The notes below the pieces were generated by a model. That model was not told where the DNA came from and ran no database searches. It saw only the letters and a list, made by a program, of their open reading frames with translations. A stretch of DNA of 17,791 nt. Origin: an uncultured Muribaculaceae bacterium (GTDB lineage: Bacteria; Bacteroidota; Bacteroidia; Bacteroidales; Muribaculaceae). The translations under genes were made by a program, and so were the position numbers. Shown here in pieces: positions 17,090-17,791 of the stretch (position 1 is its first letter; every line of letters begins with the position of its first letter). Location of the stretch: positions 1 through 17,791 of the forward strand of contig CALHWU010000029.1 of NCBI GenBank assembly GCA_938039795.1, in the 5' to 3' direction.

Positions 17090-17791
17090 TATTTCTCAAT
17101 TATTACGATTGAACCTTTACATCCGGGTATCGAACCCTTGATCAGAAGCAGATTGTGCTCCGGCATCACGCGCAGCACCTGGAGGTTCTGCACAGTCACG
17201 TTCTCATTGCCCATCTGGCCGGCCATACGCATGCCCTTGAACACCTTTGCGGGATAAGAGCAGGCGCCCACCGAACCGGGAGCACGCAGACGGTTGTGCT
17301 GGCCATGAGTGCTCTGGCCTACACCGCCGAAGCCATGGCGCTTCACCACGCCCTGGTAGCCTTTACCTTTAGATGTTCCCTGGATGTCGACGAAGTCGCT
17401 TTCCGAGAAAAGGTTGTCTACCGTGATGGTGTCGCCGGCCTTGAGCGGCGTGAGCTTCTTGCCCTGCGAGTCAACGGGCACGTACCAGTTCTGGACGAAG
17501 AAGGTCGTGCCGTTCTCGACGGCGCGGTACCAGACCTTGAGGACGAGCTTGCCGTTGGCGCTCATCTCGGCACTCACGTAGCCGACGCCCTCGGTGCCGG
17601 TACGGGTCGCGTCGTAGGTGTAACCCCACACGTTCTTGATGTCGTAGTTATACGGGTCACCAGCCAGCGACTCACGCGTGCCAGTGTTCGGATTGCGCAC
17701 GGCATAGGGGTTGGCCGGCGTGGTCACGTCGTCGCCGTGGACGACCTTGTCGCCCGTGATGCCCTTGGCGTTCACGTCGTACTGTGGCAGG
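17089..17791 (-). CDS. rplC: Large-subunit ribosomal protein uL3, partial, with a non-L3 upstream half
   Basis: The frame is open from the window edge to the stop at 17089. The last part, from about [20 protein letters not shown] through [60 protein letters not shown] to the end, is a normal Bacteroidales L3, which binds the 3-prime end of 23S rRNA and reaches toward the peptidyl-transferase centre. The upstream 118 residues do not match L3: the expected start (GLLGKKIGMT), the VTQVKT-DGY block and the GHFKKAG region are all absent. Instead there is an Asp/Thr/Asn/Tyr-rich sequence with [33 protein letters not shown] and [20 protein letters not shown]. The GTG at 17775 is not a credible start, since the frame continues upstream. 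Either a domain is inserted in L3, with the true N-terminus beyond the edge, or the contig is chimeric. Being L3 in its C-terminal half is certain. Confidence 0.85.
   Translation of the reverse strand, partial: LPQYDVNAKGITGDKVVHGDDVTTPANPYAVRNPNTGTRESLAGDPYNYDIKNVWGYTYDATRTGTEGVGYVSAEMSANGKLVLKVWYRAVENGTTFFVQNWYVPVDSQGKKLTPLKAGDTITVDNLFSESDFVDIQGTSKGKGYQGVVKRHGFGGVGQSTHGQHNRLRAPGSVGACSYPAKVFKGMRMAGQMGNENVTVQNLQVLRVMPEHNLLLIKGSIPGCKGSIVIIEK

Noticed and set aside
17773..17775. GTG as the start codon of the L3 frame
   Set aside because: The frame continues open upstream to the edge (LPQYD before it), no L3 start motif follows, and no ribosome binding site is seen.

Overview
The window is a nearly complete S10-spc-alpha ribosomal protein cluster. 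It is read on the minus strand from the right edge to about 2.98 kb, followed by enolase on the same strand and one convergent plus-strand cell-wall hydrolase gene at the left. The organism is almost certainly a member of the Bacteroidales. Supporting signs are the RpoA, L17, L18, S14 and L36 sequence types, near absence of Shine-Dalgarno sequences before tightly packed genes, several TAnnTTTG promoter elements, and a DUF1460 lipobox-free secreted hydrolase. The rather high GC of the coding DNA would fit a gut family such as Muribaculaceae, but that rank is only a guess.

Layout from right to left, all minus strand: rplC (cut by the edge), rplD, rplW, rplB, rpsS, rplV, rpsC, rplP, rpmC, rpsQ, rplN, rplX, rplE, rpsN, rpsH, rplF, rplR, rpsE, rpmD, rplO, secY, map, infA, rpmJ, rpsM, rpsK, rpsD, rpoA, rplQ. 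A strong rho-independent terminator at 2873-2921 closes the cluster. Next come a TAACTTTG promoter and eno. A bidirectional hairpin terminator at 1271-1320 separates eno from the convergent plus-strand DUF1460 gene (357-1229). At the far left edge a clear minus-strand promoter fires out of the window.

Together these genes build the 50S and 30S subunits, the Sec translocon channel, the alpha subunit of RNA polymerase, initiation factor IF-1 and the enzyme that trims N-terminal methionine. Most gaps are under 35 bases, so this is one or a few long transcripts. Two gaps stand out: 129 bases between rpsN and rpsH, and 192 bases between rpsK and rpsD.

The most surprising item is at the right end. 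The last L3 half is a perfect Bacteroidales L3, but the roughly 115 residues before it are not L3 at all. They should hold the whole normal N-terminal half and its start codon, yet the frame runs open through the window edge with an unrelated, Asp/Thr/Tyr/Gly-rich sequence of very high GC3. This is either a large domain inserted in L3 or an assembly chimera. Other points worth a look are a 42-codon reading frame with a 16-bp palindrome filling the rpsN-rpsH gap, a lone strong Shine-Dalgarno before rplF, and an AT-rich patch inside rplD. I found no mobile element, CRISPR array, tRNA or rRNA. I see no new defence or metabolic system here.
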